The position numbers and the translations under genes are program-made. From Delphinapterus leucas (lineage: Eukaryota; Chordata; Mammalia; Artiodactyla; Monodontidae): a stretch of DNA of 64,000 nucleotides. The stretch lies in contig NW_022098076.1 of NCBI RefSeq assembly GCF_002288925.2, positions 84,145,062 through 84,209,061 on the forward strand, written 5' to 3'. Under the pieces are notes generated by a model, which saw only the letters and a list, made by a program, of their open reading frames with translations, was not told the origin of the DNA and searched no databases. Of the stretch, positions 35,942 through 48,150 are shown one piece after another. Positions within the stretch are counted from its first letter, which is position 1, and every line of letters begins with the position of its first letter.

Positions 35942-36188
35942 TGGAGAGCTGGGTGGGTTAGAAGTGGCCTGGAAGGCAGAGAGAGGTGTTATGTATCCTC
36001 TGTGTGACAATAGTGAAGAGTGAATAAAAGATCCTTGATCAGCCAATTTAACCAAAGTAAATAAGAGTTTAGAGCAATGTTTCTCAATCTTTCTATGGTG
36101 AAGGGACAGTTTTGTTTTTGGCTTTTACTTTCCATTCTATTGTGGACCAATACTTGTGTAAAATTTAATGAATATGAAGGATAAGAAA
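34641..36188. other. Non-coding interval with compound microsatellite
   Basis: No exon or dispersed element recognised apart from the CT/GT array described separately. Frames at 34734-34991, 35168-35353 and 35388-35594 have no domain features. Confidence 0.4.
35858..35940 (+). repeat. Compound (CT)n(GT)n microsatellite
   Basis: An uninterrupted CT array to about 35892 passes directly into a GT array of about 48 nt. Frames across it read SLSLSL then CVCVCV and are not genes. Confidence 0.97.
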
Positions 36189-36196
36189 GTAGAATA

Positions 36197-36508
36197 GGGG
36201 CTTCCCTGGTGGCACAGTGGTTAAGAATCCACCTGCCAATGCAGGGGACATGGGTTCGAGCCCTGGTCCGGGAAGATACCACATGCCACGGAGCAACTAA
36301 GCCCATGTGCCACAGCTACTGAGCCCACGTGCCACAACTACTGGAGCCCGTGCGCCTAGAGCACGTGCTCCTCAACAAGAGAAGCCACCGCAATGAGAAG
36401 CCCACGCACCGCAACAGAGAGTAGCCCCCGCTCGTCACAACCAGAGAAAAGCCCGCACACAGCAACAAAGACCCAACACAACAAAAAATAAAATAAATTT
36501 TAAAAAAT
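36197..36508 (+). mobile_element. CHR-type long-form SINE
   Basis: gggcttccctggtggcacag start, 'gggttcgagccctggtccgg' B-box region, long body with gcccacgcaccgcaacagag, A-rich aataaaataaattttaaaaa end. Likely duplicated target gtagaata at 36189-36196 and 36509-36516. Same form as 5143-5454. Confidence 0.9.
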
Positions 36509-36516
36509 GTAGAATA

Positions 36517-37085
36517 AAGAAGATATAAAATATAAGCCCAACTATTTTATTTTAGATTCAACCGTCATGAAATTGCTCTGTCAAGCTGCTCTAAACTTTC
36601 TAAATGCTTAAATCTCAAGGTCTGATATTATTTTGTCATGTTCAGATGAGAAACTGAGACCCATGCTTTGAATTGCACTGTATTAGAGAAACTGAATAAT
36701 GCAATTAGTAATTAACCTGATATGTCAAACTCTTATCTCCTGCATCCAAGGATATATATCTTTTCCAGTGTGCATAGAATATTTATAAAAATCAAACATA
36801 ATTTGAGCACAAAGAATAACTGAAAGAATCCCACAAATTTTACAAATAAAGTAAGAATCAAAATCTGTTTACAATGCAATAAAATTACAAACAAATCAAA
36901 TTAGAAGAAAACAACAAAAAGCTTACCTGTACACTTTAAATCTTCCTCCTAAATGACTCTTAGCTTTAGGAGGAAGTCAAGATCACAATGGCAGGATATT
37001 TAAATAAATATTGATAATGAGAAGACGAGGAATGAAATTATATGGGATGTATTCAATAGTGTCCTCCGAGGAAAATGCATAGCTG
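36517..37085. other. Unassigned AT-rich interval
   Basis: No exon or element recognised. Confidence 0.35.
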
Positions 37086-37530
37086 TTGTGTCAGTCAGGG
37101 TCCCAATAAGAAACATGTGGCACATTCAAAATCCGATCCTTTGAGCAGAGTTTATTTATGCAAGGATGAGGTCCAGGGAAGCCATCAGAGATAGTACAGC
37201 AGGCAAACTGTTTCCAGTTCTCTCTGCTTCCTTTCCCAGGACCCTGAAATACAGTGGTACCAAGTTGACCACTGTTTTGAGGGGTTCCGGGGTCATAGGT
37301 AGAGGGACCCAGGAGTTCGAGGCAACCCAGCAGGGAGGGAGACAAGAAAATAAAGACCCTGGCTTCATCTGCTCTCCCCCCACCTCTCCTTTCCTCCATC
37401 TCTGGCCAGAAGCCTGACAGCTCAGAAGCCCCTCATTGTGTGAGCTCCTCGCCTTGGCCCTCACAATCAGCCTCCCAGGACAGAGGGCAAGCCTGGAGGA
37501 GGACTGGAAATTACCTGCCTCTGCTGCAAG
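37085..37530. repeat. Possible ancient LTR-type or other dispersed repeat
   Basis: The opening 'gtcagtcagggtcccaataa', gaaacatgtggcacattcaa and 'tttgagcagagtttattta' is familiar from old mammalian repeats. Frames on both strands (37091-37572) overlap and show no domain. Family not assigned. Confidence 0.35.
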
Positions 37531-38036
37531 CCACACTGTTATCAAAATAAAGAAGATAAATATAGGAAACAATCAACTCAAAAAGTTTCTTAATAAATGC
37601 AAATAGAGAAAATTAAATCAGAAGGAGAAAATTCAGTAAATATTCCAGGAAATAGTTAAGCTTCAGGCTATTAAACAGTTCCATGCATAGAGAAAAATAA
37701 TAGGTGTCCTGATTTTTTGTTTTCATTTTTGTTATTTTACAAATCATCGTAAATCAATTGCAAACTTGAGCAAAATAGCACAGGAAAATAAAATCATAAT
37801 ATCATGTAAGTATCCTGATGAAAAAGTCCAGAATAAAACATTAGCAAAACAAAATAAAATAATAAAAGTACAGTATATTTTCACCAAGACCAAGTAGTAT
37901 CATTCCAGAAATGCAAAGTTGTTTAATGCTTTTATGTATAAAATTGACCATGTTTATAACTCAGGAGAGAAAAACATAACCGTATCCCTATAGATACTAG
38001 AAAGCATTTGAAAATTTTCCAGTCATTTCTCACAAT

Positions 38037-38065
38037 ACACACACACACACACACACACACAGACA
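38037..38065 (+). repeat. (CA)n microsatellite
   Basis: cacacaca array with one agacac interruption just after it. Confidence 0.9.
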
Positions 38066-38099
38066 CACACCCCTTGGAAAAGAAGCAGCAGTTGGAAAA

Positions 38100-38400
38100 T
38101 TACAATGGCTAATACTTACTGAGCCCACCTACTGTGGGCCAGCATGCCAGCATGGTGGCAAGCTTTTTATGGGTATTAATTAGAATGTTCCAGCACTCCC
38201 ATGAGATAGGTTACAATTATTATCCCATTTGACTAATGAGGGAATGACAGCATGAGGTATCCCATTTGACTAATGAGGTAAATGTGCAGGGTCACAGGCT
38301 TGATGAGCAGTGGAGCTGGGATGTTAGCCTGGCAGTCTGGCTCTAGAACTCTGGGTGGGTATCATCACTCCAGTTTATTGCCTTTCCCATGTCCTTTGTG
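38100..38400. repeat. L2/MIR-like relic with internal 39-bp-spaced duplication
   Basis: 'cccacctactgtgggccagc', ctcccatgagataggttaca and gagctgggatgttagcctgg follow an old L2/MIR-class order. The segment tatcccatttgactaatgag occurs at about 38220 and again at about 38259, a local duplication inside the relic. Confidence 0.5.
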
Positions 38401-38805
38401 AATTGTGGAAATCATATTTATGCCCAGGTGAAGAAAAGGCAAAACGCCAAATCTCTTGGAAATAGCCCCCCTTTGACTCTTACCTGAGTCACTGGCCCAG
38501 CTTGTTGGCTTGTTGTTCTAGGGATTGTTGCATTTTTCTCTTGGTCAGAATAGATTTAATTCAGTTCTTGGCTATCTATGTGGATCATCTTCTGTAAGTG
38601 ATAGCAGGGCAGCTATCTTTATTTTGTAACCACTCATGGCATTGAAACCAAAGTCTGGAAGTGAGATGTTTGTTTCCTGCATCCAGGTTTTATCAAGCAA
38701 ACTTGGATTTGTGAATGGCCATCATAGTCTGACTAGAAGTAGGTTCTTAACCTCAAACTTGGATTTTTTAAATTATCACAATTACTGTTTAAAATTTCAA
38801 ATATA

Positions 38806-39013
38806 GGGCTTCCCTGGTGGCGCAGTGGTTGAGAGTCCACCTGCCGATGCAGGGGACACGGGTTCGTGCCCCAGTCCGGGAAGATCCCACATGCCGCGGA
38901 GCGGCTGGGCCCGTGAGCCATGGCCACTGAGCCTGCACGTCCGGAGCCTGTGCTCCACAACGGGAGAGGCCACAACAGTGAGAGGTCCGCGTACCACCAA
39001 AAAAAAAAAAAAA
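38806..39013 (+). mobile_element. CHR-type SINE with perfect 15-bp target-site duplication
   Basis: gggcttccctggtggcgcag to a poly-A tail. Direct repeats aaaatttcaaatata at 38791-38805 and 39014-39028 are perfect. Frames 38733-39052 on both strands are its translations. Confidence 0.96.
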
Positions 39014-39028
39014 AAAATTTCAAATATA

Positions 39029-41640
39029 ATGTATCATGTATTAAGAACATAAACTATCTTGTCAATCAAGTATTACTTATGCTTCAAATGAACCAAGTAA
39101 AATTGAATACATTGTTACAAATATATTATTTGTATTTATAGTATTATTACTTCAAATGAAGCACATGAGTTATATACATCATTTTTTGAGATAATTAAAT
39201 AATTATTTCATTCTTTTTTTTTAAATGCATTCATTTAATGAACATTCGAGGTCGTGTACTGGGAATATGAAGATGAATGAAAAAAAAATCCCTGACCTCA
39301 AGGAATTCCCATTACAGTGGTAGATGGAAAAGTTTCCAAACTACTTGTAAAACTATTAAAATGACATAAGAATTAAAAGATGGGAGAGAAGAGCCTCTAG
39401 CAGCCTTGGCTGGAGGTCAGAGTTCTTGTACAGAGGTGGAGGGAGAGGGAGAAAGAGAAAGAAAGGGGAGAGGAAGAGGGAGATATACTCTATAGTTATG
39501 AAAGCCCCTCTTTTTTTCCAATGTAAAAGCATTTCAATTTTATATTGAAGGCAAGGTAGGGTTTTTAGCAGGGAATCAACATAGATTTACATTTTCAAGA
39601 CAGTGTGACGGTATAAAGGATGGCTGGAAAGGAAATTGAATGACTTGGAAATAGCAGGAACCAGGATGGTCTTTCTGAATCAAATGAATCAAAGCAAGGA
39701 GCCTGGGACTTATACCCCACCCCGTCTTACCACAGCATCGTGGCGTGCAGTCCAAACCACAGAGGGGGTGTGACTTTGGACAAGGGACTCCCCTCTGCAA
39801 AGTTTAGGAATGTTCACAGAAGATCCAAAATAGTGCTCACGGTAGGGGTGGGGGAGTGGGAGGTTCTTAGTATTGGGTGTAAGATGGGCTCAAGGATGCA
39901 TTTTGCAACACGGGGAATATAGCCAACATTTTGTAATAACTAATAACTATAATTGTATAAAACCAAAACAAAATAGTGCTCACAATACTTGAAAATAAGA
40001 TGACTAAATCGAAGGGCTACCTTAATATTTTCCATGTATCTGAAACTTTTCCTCTGCTGGTTTAACCCTGGAGAGTACCAGCTGTAGTCTTAACCAAGGA
40101 CACACCAGAGAAAAATTACTTAAGGAATAAAAATTCAGGTGAGGCACAAAGAAGCACATTGCCAGTAAGTGAAGACTGGTAAGCATAGCAATGGGGCATC
40201 TCAAAAACAAACATCTTGAGATGTTTATCACAAGAAGAATTCCATGTTCCTCTGGAGGATTTACCTGGGTAATTGCAAACTCTGTAGTTTTAGAGCAGAG
40301 TTAGTTACTAATTTCCTTGTCTATCCTCCCCCTCCCCACTACGCCTTGGGTTGTTTCTATCACTGACACCGCTTGGACAATTTTGCCTCTGGAAGTTTTT
40401 GCCCCTGGCACACCATCATTCTAGAAAAGAAGTATGTAAGAGATTTAAATATAACTGGGTAATCAATGTCCCCTTTGTAGTTTATTTTGCCTCAGCCTAC
40501 AGCCATGACTGGATCAAAACAGATCTAAGGGATTTATCTCTAATCTGAAGCATTCCAAAGAGATTGATTTGAAACTTTCCTAAAGTCCCTGAAAGTACTC
40601 AGCTGGAGAAATGACTCAGGGTCAGGCTGAATCCCCTGCTTCAGTGTTCCAGGACAACAACCATGGCATCAACATCACCTGGGGGAACTTCTTAAATATA
40701 CAAATTCCCAGACTTAAGCTGAATCAGAATGAAGACTGGTTGTAGGAAACAGAAGTCCAGAAGGGCTTGTGCTTTTACCAAGCTCCCTGGGTAATTCCCG
40801 TGCACATAAAAATGTTAGAAAACTAGTATGAAGGATGGGTCACGCCTTCGATGATTTTTAAGAAAATTGGAAGGTTGAGGCAAGTGCTTATCTTTATATT
40901 TTATATTTTAATTTATAAATTATTCTGCATGTTTACTCACAGCCTTGAAGGTACCACATTTCATAGGCATGAGAATAGTTTGACCTCGTAATAGCATGCT
41001 AGAAGTAGAAGGAACCATAGAGATGGCCTTGACCAATCTAAGGAAGCTGAGTGTCAGAAAGACTGAAGTCTTTAACATGTGCTCATGGCTAAATGCTGGC
41101 AGAGCCAGACTGTGGGCTGAGCCTAGTCCGTCACCTTACCATCTTCAGACATTACTTTTTGTGATCCGGATAGTCATTGGAAGAAAAAGAGCAGAAACAA
41201 ATTTTGTGTCTTTACATAGTGTATATATGTATATCTAGTTCTAAGCAAGGGCTTTTTTTTTTTTCAGTCTAAAGCTACTTTCCATTAGAATATTGGATTC
41301 AAGTGTTCACAAAGTCCTTCCTGGGTGTCCGCAGCCCAAGGCACCCAACTGTTCTCCATTTCTCAAATAGTACTGGTTCCACATAGGGTTTCAACCCTTC
41401 TTTGTTCTCTCATTGGTTCTCATCCTCTTCTCTTCTAAATCCTTGACTCCTTGAGGGCTGGCCCACCATGGAATTTTTTTCGTAGTTCCAAACACAGCTA
41501 CTGCACATGGTTGGTGCATAAAGAATGCATGTAGATTTAAAAGTTACCCAGTTTTAGAAAACCAGAAAGATGATGGTGGATGTTTCTAGTATGCACTAGA
41601 GCTAGGACTCAGAACTGCTCAAACTCACAAAACCATTCAT
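39029..41640. other. Non-coding interval with small relics
   Basis: 39220-39340 (tgcattcatttaatgaacat, ccctgacctcaaggaattcc) looks like an ancient dispersed repeat. 39880-39975 (acacggggaatatagccaac, tttgtaataactaataacta) resembles an L1 3' scrap. 40640-40820 is MER5-like (catcaacatcacctggggga). 41000-41150 is L2/MIR-like. No exon recognised. Confidence 0.4.
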
Positions 41641-42200
41641 AGTAGACCCTTTGGCAGTGTTAGGGAGGAAAATCTTTTCCTCTGCCCTCCTATGTTTGTA
41701 CCTGAGGCTTTTGAATTAAACTGACATAAGCCAGATTAACAGAAGAAAAGCATACAACTTTTATTTGATGTTGATTTTTTTACATGCATGGGGGCTTCAC
41801 AGAAAAGAAGTGAAAAAGAAGTGAAGAAGTGGTTAGACTTGGGGGCTTATATACTATTTTAACAAAGGGCAATAACTTGTGGAGAAGTGACTAGACAGAA
41901 GAAAGGGGTTTTGGGGTTTCTACAAATAGTAAATATATGGGAGAAACTAATAGTAGATAAAGGTTACTTGTTAAGGTTATGCAGACTCATCTTGGTGCTT
42001 TGTCTCTGGTGATAAGGGAAGTTATCTTCTTCCTGGAATGGGAGAGGGGAGAGCTCCTTCCCAAGGGAAATAAAGGCCCTGTGTTGAGGCAGATGGGGGA
42101 GGGCAGATGGCACTTCCTATATCCATTCCCATTTGCCTTCAGCTCAAAATAATCCTTACACCAAAGTAGAATTTTTTGAGATGACGTATTCTGATCCCCT
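41640..42200. repeat. Possible ancient LTR-type repeat
   Basis: The order 'taacagaagaaaagcataca', acttttatttgatgttgatt, 'atatatgggagaaactaata', tctctggtgataagggaagt and 'cagctcaaaataatccttac' resembles a dispersed mammalian repeat, which I believe is LTR-derived. Not confirmed. Confidence 0.35.
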
Positions 42201-44309
42201 TCAGCAGCACAAACAGAGCTAAAATGTGCTGGGGTCTAGATTCTAGAAACCTATGCACACATTCCCAAAGCAGGGTTCTCTAAGAGAACATTTTAGTTCT
42301 CTGTGCTTTGTATTTGTAAACTTGTCTCTATAATCAGTTACATGATGTTAATTACAATTAAGTTTATGATTTCAATGTTCAACTAAAATGGTCAAATCTC
42401 TGCTTTCTTTTGGGGGGGGTTGTTTTGTATTTTTTCTAAAATTTTATTATAAAAATTGTTAAACATTCAGAAAATTTGAAAAAGTTTTTCCTTTTAATTT
42501 ACTGTTAAAAATTACACTTTTTACATTTCATTTTAATGCAAAAATCATGAAATGTCTCAAATGTTTTTAAAAATAGTTTTGCTTGAACAAATACATCTAC
42601 GTTAATTAGATTGAAATGTTACCCTGATGAATCTCTGTTCTAGAGCCAGTCAGCCCCCAGAAAGAACCAAGAAGGTAAAAGTTGAACAATATTGACTTCA
42701 CATCTATATAAAGAGCAAGGGAATATTATATATATATATATATATATATCCTCTTATTTACAACTTCATGAGTAGTTTTAAGACATGAAACTTTTCCACT
42801 GAGGAGGAAAAAAATTTCCCCTGTTGGTAAAATTTTAACAGTAGTTTAATAGGAGGGACATAGTTAAGTGGGTTCAAAAAGCAAAATCCAAAATAAGAAA
42901 AATGAAAGAACGAAAATCCAACATATTTTGGGTTGGAAAAGCAAATTTGTCACATCCAGGCTTACATTGTATTTGGGGGCTATCCTCTCAGTCAGTGGTT
43001 TTACTTGAACTCTGAAGGCAAAAAAGAAGAATGGAAGCAGAGAATTAGTTTCCAGTTGACCTCGATTTCAATAGACTGTGAAATCCAAGGTGTGGGGTCA
43101 TGTGTTTAAAGAAACAAATAGTTCATTCTAAATACTGAGAAATACCTGATGTTACTACAGACAGCAGTCAAAATAGAAATAGAAAATAGAAAGGATTCTG
43201 TAAAATAGAAAGGATTCTGAATGGTACCAGAGATTTAAAACCATCTATGGGACTCAAGCATTCCAGTTGTATGTATTGATATTTCTCCTATTGAAATTAA
43301 TGACTCCTATCTGTTGGAAGCGGATAACCAGATTCATTTTGTCCTAAACACCCCCTAATCCCAAATAAGGTATTGGTCTAGTTTGCCATTACTTGTTTTG
43401 ACCGATTCTTCAGACACCAAAGGATGATGTATGATTAACTAAAGTACTAAAAGGAAACTATAGTATACTTTAAATACCAACCCTTAACCATTAACCTGAA
43501 CGCTGGTTAAAAAAAAAAAAAAAGACTTCAAGATTTGCCAGTGCACTAAGCCCTATTTAATAGTTGGATTTCAGGGTTGGTTAGCAGCATGAAAATCCAT
43601 GTGCAGAATTCCTTTCCAGAATTATTGTATTACTATGTTCTATTACAGGTTCATTGAATTTGATGTTTTGAATACAGCACGTATTCAACACAATGTAACA
43701 TTGTAGGTGTCAACATCAAGGCATCACAAGTTCTGGCTTGCCTGCAGTATATAATTCACCTGTGTTCAGACAGCTGAGTAATTTATACTTGTCTGCATTT
43801 GTGACTATTCCCATGTATTTTTTTCATGTTTAATTATCCTTCCAATCAAACGTTGCCATTTGTTACATACTATATGTATTTCTTGAAGCCTTAATTTCTA
43901 TAACTATGGCCGTCTTTCTTTGGCACCCCAAGTTTGCTGTCTGTTTTGGACTGATGATGTTGGTATGCTTGTGTTTAAAAAAGAAGCCGTATATCACAGG
44001 AGCAAAGTCCGTTTTTATCTCCAGCAGTAATATTCCACAAATATTTATCACATATCAAGCACATTCGCTTAGAATATAGCTTCTTGAAGGTGGGATGCTC
44101 ACAGCTGGATCTCCGGCACCATTCATCGCTAGGCACATAGTAAGGGGTGAATAAATATTCACTGACTCACAGTCTTAAATAGAACCTGGGAATACAGTAG
44201 TGGAAAATGTTAAGATCCTTGACAGTATGGAGGTTACCTTCTTCATGAGAAGGGCAATTTGCAGCACGAATATCATTGGGTGGCATCTTCACACAGCAGA
44301 TCTAGACTG
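42201..44309. other. Unassigned AT-rich interval
   Basis: Contains a TA array at about 42728-42749 and an imperfect duplication 'aaaatagaaaggattctg' at about 43180-43218. No exon or element recognised otherwise. Confidence 0.4.
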
Positions 44310-44464
44310 TCTGAACTCAAATCCAAGTTTCATTATTTCCTAGCTGGGTGCCTTGGGAAAATTACTTAGTCTCTCTGCGCTTCAGGTTTTTTAATGTTAT
44401 ATGTTGTAAGGATTAAATGAATTAATAGAAATAGCATATTTAGAACAATGCCCAAAACAGTAAT
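44310..44464 (+). repeat. MIR SINE relic
   Basis: 'gtctgaactcaaatccaagt', tcctagctgggtgccttggg, 'ttacttagtctctctgcgct' and a gttgtaaggattaaatgaat end follow the MIR order. Confidence 0.7.
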
Positions 44465-44890
44465 AGACTCACATAGAAAACAAATTTATGGTTACCAAAA
44501 GGGAAAGGATGGGAGGGAGACATAAATTAGGAGTTTGGGATTAACATATACATGGTACTATATATAAAATAGATAAACAGCAAGGACCTACTGTATAGCA
44601 CAAGGAACTATATTCAATATCTTGTAATAACCTGTAATGGAAAAGAATCTGAAAAAGAACATATATATATATATATGTGAGTCACTTTGCTGTATACATG
44701 AAACTAATACAACATTGTAATCAACTATACTTCAATTTTACATGTTTTGTTTTTTTTTTGGCCACACCACGTGGCATGTAGGATCTTAGTTCCCAGACCA
44801 GGGATCAAACCTGCACCCCCTGCATTGGAAGCATGGAGTCTTAACCACTGGACCGCCAGGGATGTCCCTATACGTCAATTAAAAGAAAAC
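44464..44890 (+). mobile_element. L1 3' end, interrupted by a SINE
   Basis: 'ggttaccaaaagggaaagga', cagcaaggacctactgtata, 'gcacaaggaactatattcaa' and gtatacatgaaactaataca are L1 3' UTR text of the cetartiodactyl type. The final catcaactatacttcaattt part is broken by the SINE at 44738-44867 and resumes after it. Confidence 0.85.
44738..44867 (-). mobile_element. CHR-type SINE nested in an L1
   Basis: Reverse complement of gggacatccctggcggtcca at its right end, with 'ggccacaccacgtggcatgt' at left. The flanking direct repeats ctatacttcaatt (44725-44737) and ctatacgtcaatt (44868-44880) differ at one base. Nesting dates it after the L1. Confidence 0.88.
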
Positions 44891-45189
44891 CAAAAAACGA
44901 TGCCTGGCACATGAATGTTCAATAACTCTAAGCTATTACTTTTAGGTATAACCCGATACTACCTTTACTTGATCTTTTCTTCCTTTGCTTCTATCTTTTT
45001 CTCTCTCTCCTTCTTTCCTTCTACCTCACTTTTTTCTTCTCCCTTTACCCTTCCCCCTTCTCCTTTACTATAATCCTGGCAGGGACTCTCACAAACATTA
45101 CTAAAACCATCACACATGAAGGGGCCTATGGAAATGCTGGCGAGTCAACCATATGTCTGGGGACATTGGGAGCAGCTCAGCTGAGGCTC

Positions 45190-45370
45190 TAGGGCAGTGG
45201 CTCTCACCTGGGTCTCACCAATGGAAATCACTGGGCAACTTTTGAAAATACTGATGCCTGAGTTCAGCCTCCAGGGATCTGATTCACGAGGTCTGGGGGC
45301 GTAGCCTGGGAGTTTGGAGGGTTTTAAGAGTTCCCCAGGTGACTCTGATGTGCCAACAATCAGTGTGGTT
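45190..45370 (+). repeat. MER5-like DNA transposon relic
   Basis: 'gcagtggctctcacctgggt', then a ccagggatctgattcacgag block and 'ccccaggtgactctgatgtg' follow the MER5 order. Confidence 0.6.
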
Positions 45371-45509
45371 CTGAAGAATGGATAAGATTTTGATAGACTG
45401 GGTTGGGGACTAGGGAGAGGGCAGGAAGAGAAGGATGAGAGCCAGGAGGTCAACAAAAGTGAGTTATTGTGGGAACAACAGGAGAAGAAGGAATTGGCTG
45501 AATTCTGCT

Positions 45510-45660
45510 CAAAGTGTGACTGGTGGACTCACACCCTAGGCTTCACCTGGGAATTTATTAGAAATGCAGACCACCCCCCAAGAGTTACTGCATCAGAATC
45601 TGCATTTTCAGAAGCCCCCCAGGTGATTTATACTCACAGTAAGATTTGAGAATCCCAGGC
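45510..45660 (+). repeat. MER5-like DNA transposon relic, second copy nearby
   Basis: 'caaagtgtgactggtggact', ttcacctgggaatttattag, 'actgcatcagaatctgcatt', gccccccaggtgatttatac. Same orientation as, and 140 bp from, the copy at 45190-45370; the two are clearly diverged. Confidence 0.65.
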
Positions 45661-45679
45661 TAGGTCACAGGACAACAAC

Positions 45680-45910
45680 AGTGATGGCAAACGCTGAGGT
45701 TTGTACATTGGTGTGCAATTTTACATGTTATCATCTCAGCTAAGCCTCCTATCAACCCAGAAGGAAGTATTCTTTATCATTGCCCATTTTTGAAATGAAA
45801 AACTGAAACTAAGGAGGGTTTGGTAGTTTGCTCAGCCAGTAAGTAGTGGAGCAGGGATTTGAACCCAAGACTCCTAACTCCAAAGCTCTTGCCCATATTC
45901 ATATAACATG
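45680..45910. repeat. L2/MIR-like relic
   Basis: 'ttatcatctcagctaagcct', attgcccatttttgaaatga, 'agtggagcagggatttgaac' and ccaaagctcttgcccatatt follow an old L2/MIR-class order. Confidence 0.5.
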
Positions 45911-46552
45911 TCACCACCTCTGAAGGGGGTCTGAAGGGGGTCTATGGGACACCCTGGAGGACGGGGGCTTTGAGATATCCCCAAGTGAAAGCCTAAGCCC
46001 TGGACTAGGAACGGCAGGCCTGTGAAAGGGCAAGAACCGCCCCGCCCCTTGCCAGAGCCCTAGGGGGGTAACCCCAGGGGGCTTGCTCTCTTGTCACCCC
46101 TGGGCTTTCACTTCAGGTTTCTAATTAGTTAGAAGAACTTCTTAGAGGAAAAGTTCTAGGAAAATGACAACAACAAAAGATAATACCCCCGTACAAATGG
46201 AATGCCTAGTCACTCAGACTTAAAATAAAAATCAAACACACACTAAAAGGACATGCGTATTAGTATAACACAAAATAAATGTCTTCCAAATATTTCCCTC
46301 TCTTCACTTCTTATTTACTTTCCTGTCTCTTCCCTCCTCTCTCTGACACACACAGTTGCACATGTAGAAGTTACCTTGACACAGGATTCTAGAAAGAGGA
46401 GCAAGATGCAAAATAAACAAAGTCAAATTAGCAAAAGAAGAAAGGATAGGAGGCATGCAAAAAGCAAAAGAACCTGTGTGATATCAAATATTTCTACTAC
46501 ATTAAAATTGTTTTACCTAAAGTTTCCATGAAATCATTATTACTTAAAAATG
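45911..46552. other. Unassigned interval with small GC-rich block
   Basis: 46020-46090 is a local GC-rich patch (aaccgccccgccccttgcca, then aggggggtaaccccaggggg) in otherwise AT-rich sequence. No exon recognised. Confidence 0.35.
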
Positions 46553-46562
46553 ATGAGGGAAA

Positions 46563-46735
46563 GGGCTTCCCTGGTGGCGCAGTGGTTGAGAGTCCGCCTT
46601 CCGATGCAGGGGACGCGGGTTCGTGCCCCGTTCCGGGAAGATCCCACATGCCGCTGAGTCTGCGCGTCCAGAGCCTATGCTCCGCAAAGGGAGAGGCCAC
46701 AACGGCGAGAGGCCCGCGTAACGAAAAAAAAAAAA
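46563..46735 (+). mobile_element. CHR-type SINE with internal deletion
   Basis: gggcttccctggtggcgcag start, B box intact. The middle is shortened: after cccacatgccg it passes to ctgagtctgcgcgtccagag, without the usual gagcggctgggcccgtgagc segment. Probable direct repeats atgagggaa at 46553-46561 and 46736-46744. Forms an inverted pair with 46862-47067. Confidence 0.92.
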
Positions 46736-46861
46736 ATGAGGGAAGGAAGGAAAGGGAAGAGGATAAGAGTTGAGAAATTCCCAAAGGAAAGCAGAGGGGG
46801 AGGAGGCCACTAAAAGTAAACTTAAAAAATAACCTAAGTTTTGGCCTAAGCCAGCTATTTT

Positions 46862-47067
46862 GTTTGTTTGTTTTGCGGTACGCGGGCCTCTCACCGTCGT
46901 GGCCTCTCCCGTTGCAGAGCACAGGCTCCGGATGCGCAGGCTCAGCGGCCATGGCTCACGGGCCCAGCCGTTCCGCGGCATGTGGGATCTTCCCAGACCG
47001 GGGCACGAACCCGCGTCCCCTGCATCGGAAGGCGGACTCTCAACCACTGCGCCACCAGTGAAGCCCA
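46862..47067 (-). mobile_element. CHR-type SINE, minus strand, perfect 15-bp target-site duplication
   Basis: Left end with gtttgtttgttttgcggtac, right end caccagtgaagccc. Direct repeats taagccagctatttt at 46847-46861 and 47068-47082 are perfect. Frames at 46860-47174 are its translation. Confidence 0.96.
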
Positions 47068-47614
47068 TAAGCCAGCTATTTTTGAACAATGCAAAATATG
47101 GCTTGAGAAAAAGCAGCTCTGCTAACCATGGTCATATGTCACCGACGTGGTATAAGTCACCAGCACAATGCTAGGTCCTGTTACATGCTGGGGTACTTGG
47201 AAGGTTATCCGAGGATAATCCTGGGAAGTTCCCTAGGAATGCATGGTCCAGGCTGCATCCAGCTGTGTCAGGATGCTCGATTCCGCTGTCAGTTGTCTGG
47301 AAGTCTAACCTGCTTTTTCAGTGGACCAAATAGGCCTTCCCTTCCTGCTGTCCTCACTGTAGCCAGTGGTCCAATAGCATGAAACCCTCAATATGCCTTG
47401 TATTTTTTCACCTCTAGCCTTTGCTTTTTATTCTTCCTTCCTGATATATCTTCCCCAATAGATCCCTTCTTTTGAATCCTAGAGTCTTTATAAGCCAGCT
47501 GTAGCTCCACCTCTTCTGTGGAGCCTCTGTAACCTTAATCTTATGTGATCTTCACTTCCTATGAATTAGGACAAGTAGATAAGACTCTTACCTACCCTGG
47601 CCCCTTTGTCATCC

Positions 47615-47975
47615 TTTTATTTCTTTTTTAATTTTTACTGGAGTATAGTTGATTTACAATGTTGTATTTCTGCCGTACAGCACAGTGAATCAGTTATACA
47701 TACATATGTATCTCCACTCTTTTTTAGATTCTTTTCCCATATAGGCCATTACAGAGTATTAAGTAGAGTTCCCTGTGCTCTACAGTAGGTCCTTATTAGT
47801 TATCTATTTTATATATAGTAGTGTGTATATATCAGTACCCATCTTCCAATTTATCCCTCCCCCCCCTTACCCCCCGGTAACCATAAGTTTGTTTTCTACC
47901 TCTGTAACTCTATTTCTGTTCTGTAGGTAAGTTCATTTGTACCCTTTTTTTTAGATTCCACATATAAATGGGTAT
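47615..47975 (-). mobile_element. L1 3' end, reversed
   Basis: 'actggagtatagttgattta', caatgttgtatttctgccgt, 'acagagtattaagtagagtt', ccctgtgctctacagtaggt and a cccccggtaaccataagttt segment are reversed cetartiodactyl L1 text. Confidence 0.88.
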
Positions 47976-47989
47976 GTCCTGACCAACCC

Positions 47990-48150
47990 TCAGGTGCTTG
48001 ATGGGTTATTTAATGTCATCTGCCTCAGTCTTCTTGTCTGTAAATTGGGAATAATACTATATTCTCAAAAGGTTGTTGTAAGGATCTAATGAGTTACTGG
48101 AAGTAAAGTGCTTAATACATTGCGATGCACCTAGTAAAAGCTGTGTAAGC
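47990..48150 (+). repeat. MIR SINE relic
   Basis: 'catctgcctcagtcttcttg', tctgtaaattgggaataata, 'gttgttgtaaggatctaatg' and a gcacctagtaaaagctgtgt end follow the MIR order. Confidence 0.7.

Noticed and set aside
35738..36023. Frames with SLSLSL and CVCVCV runs
   Set aside because: Pure microsatellite translation.
46497..47174. Overlapping frames of 104-181 codons on both strands
   Set aside because: All are translations of the two CHR SINEs; the repeated Ser-Arg-Ser and Gly-Pro-Arg phrases recur at every SINE in the window.
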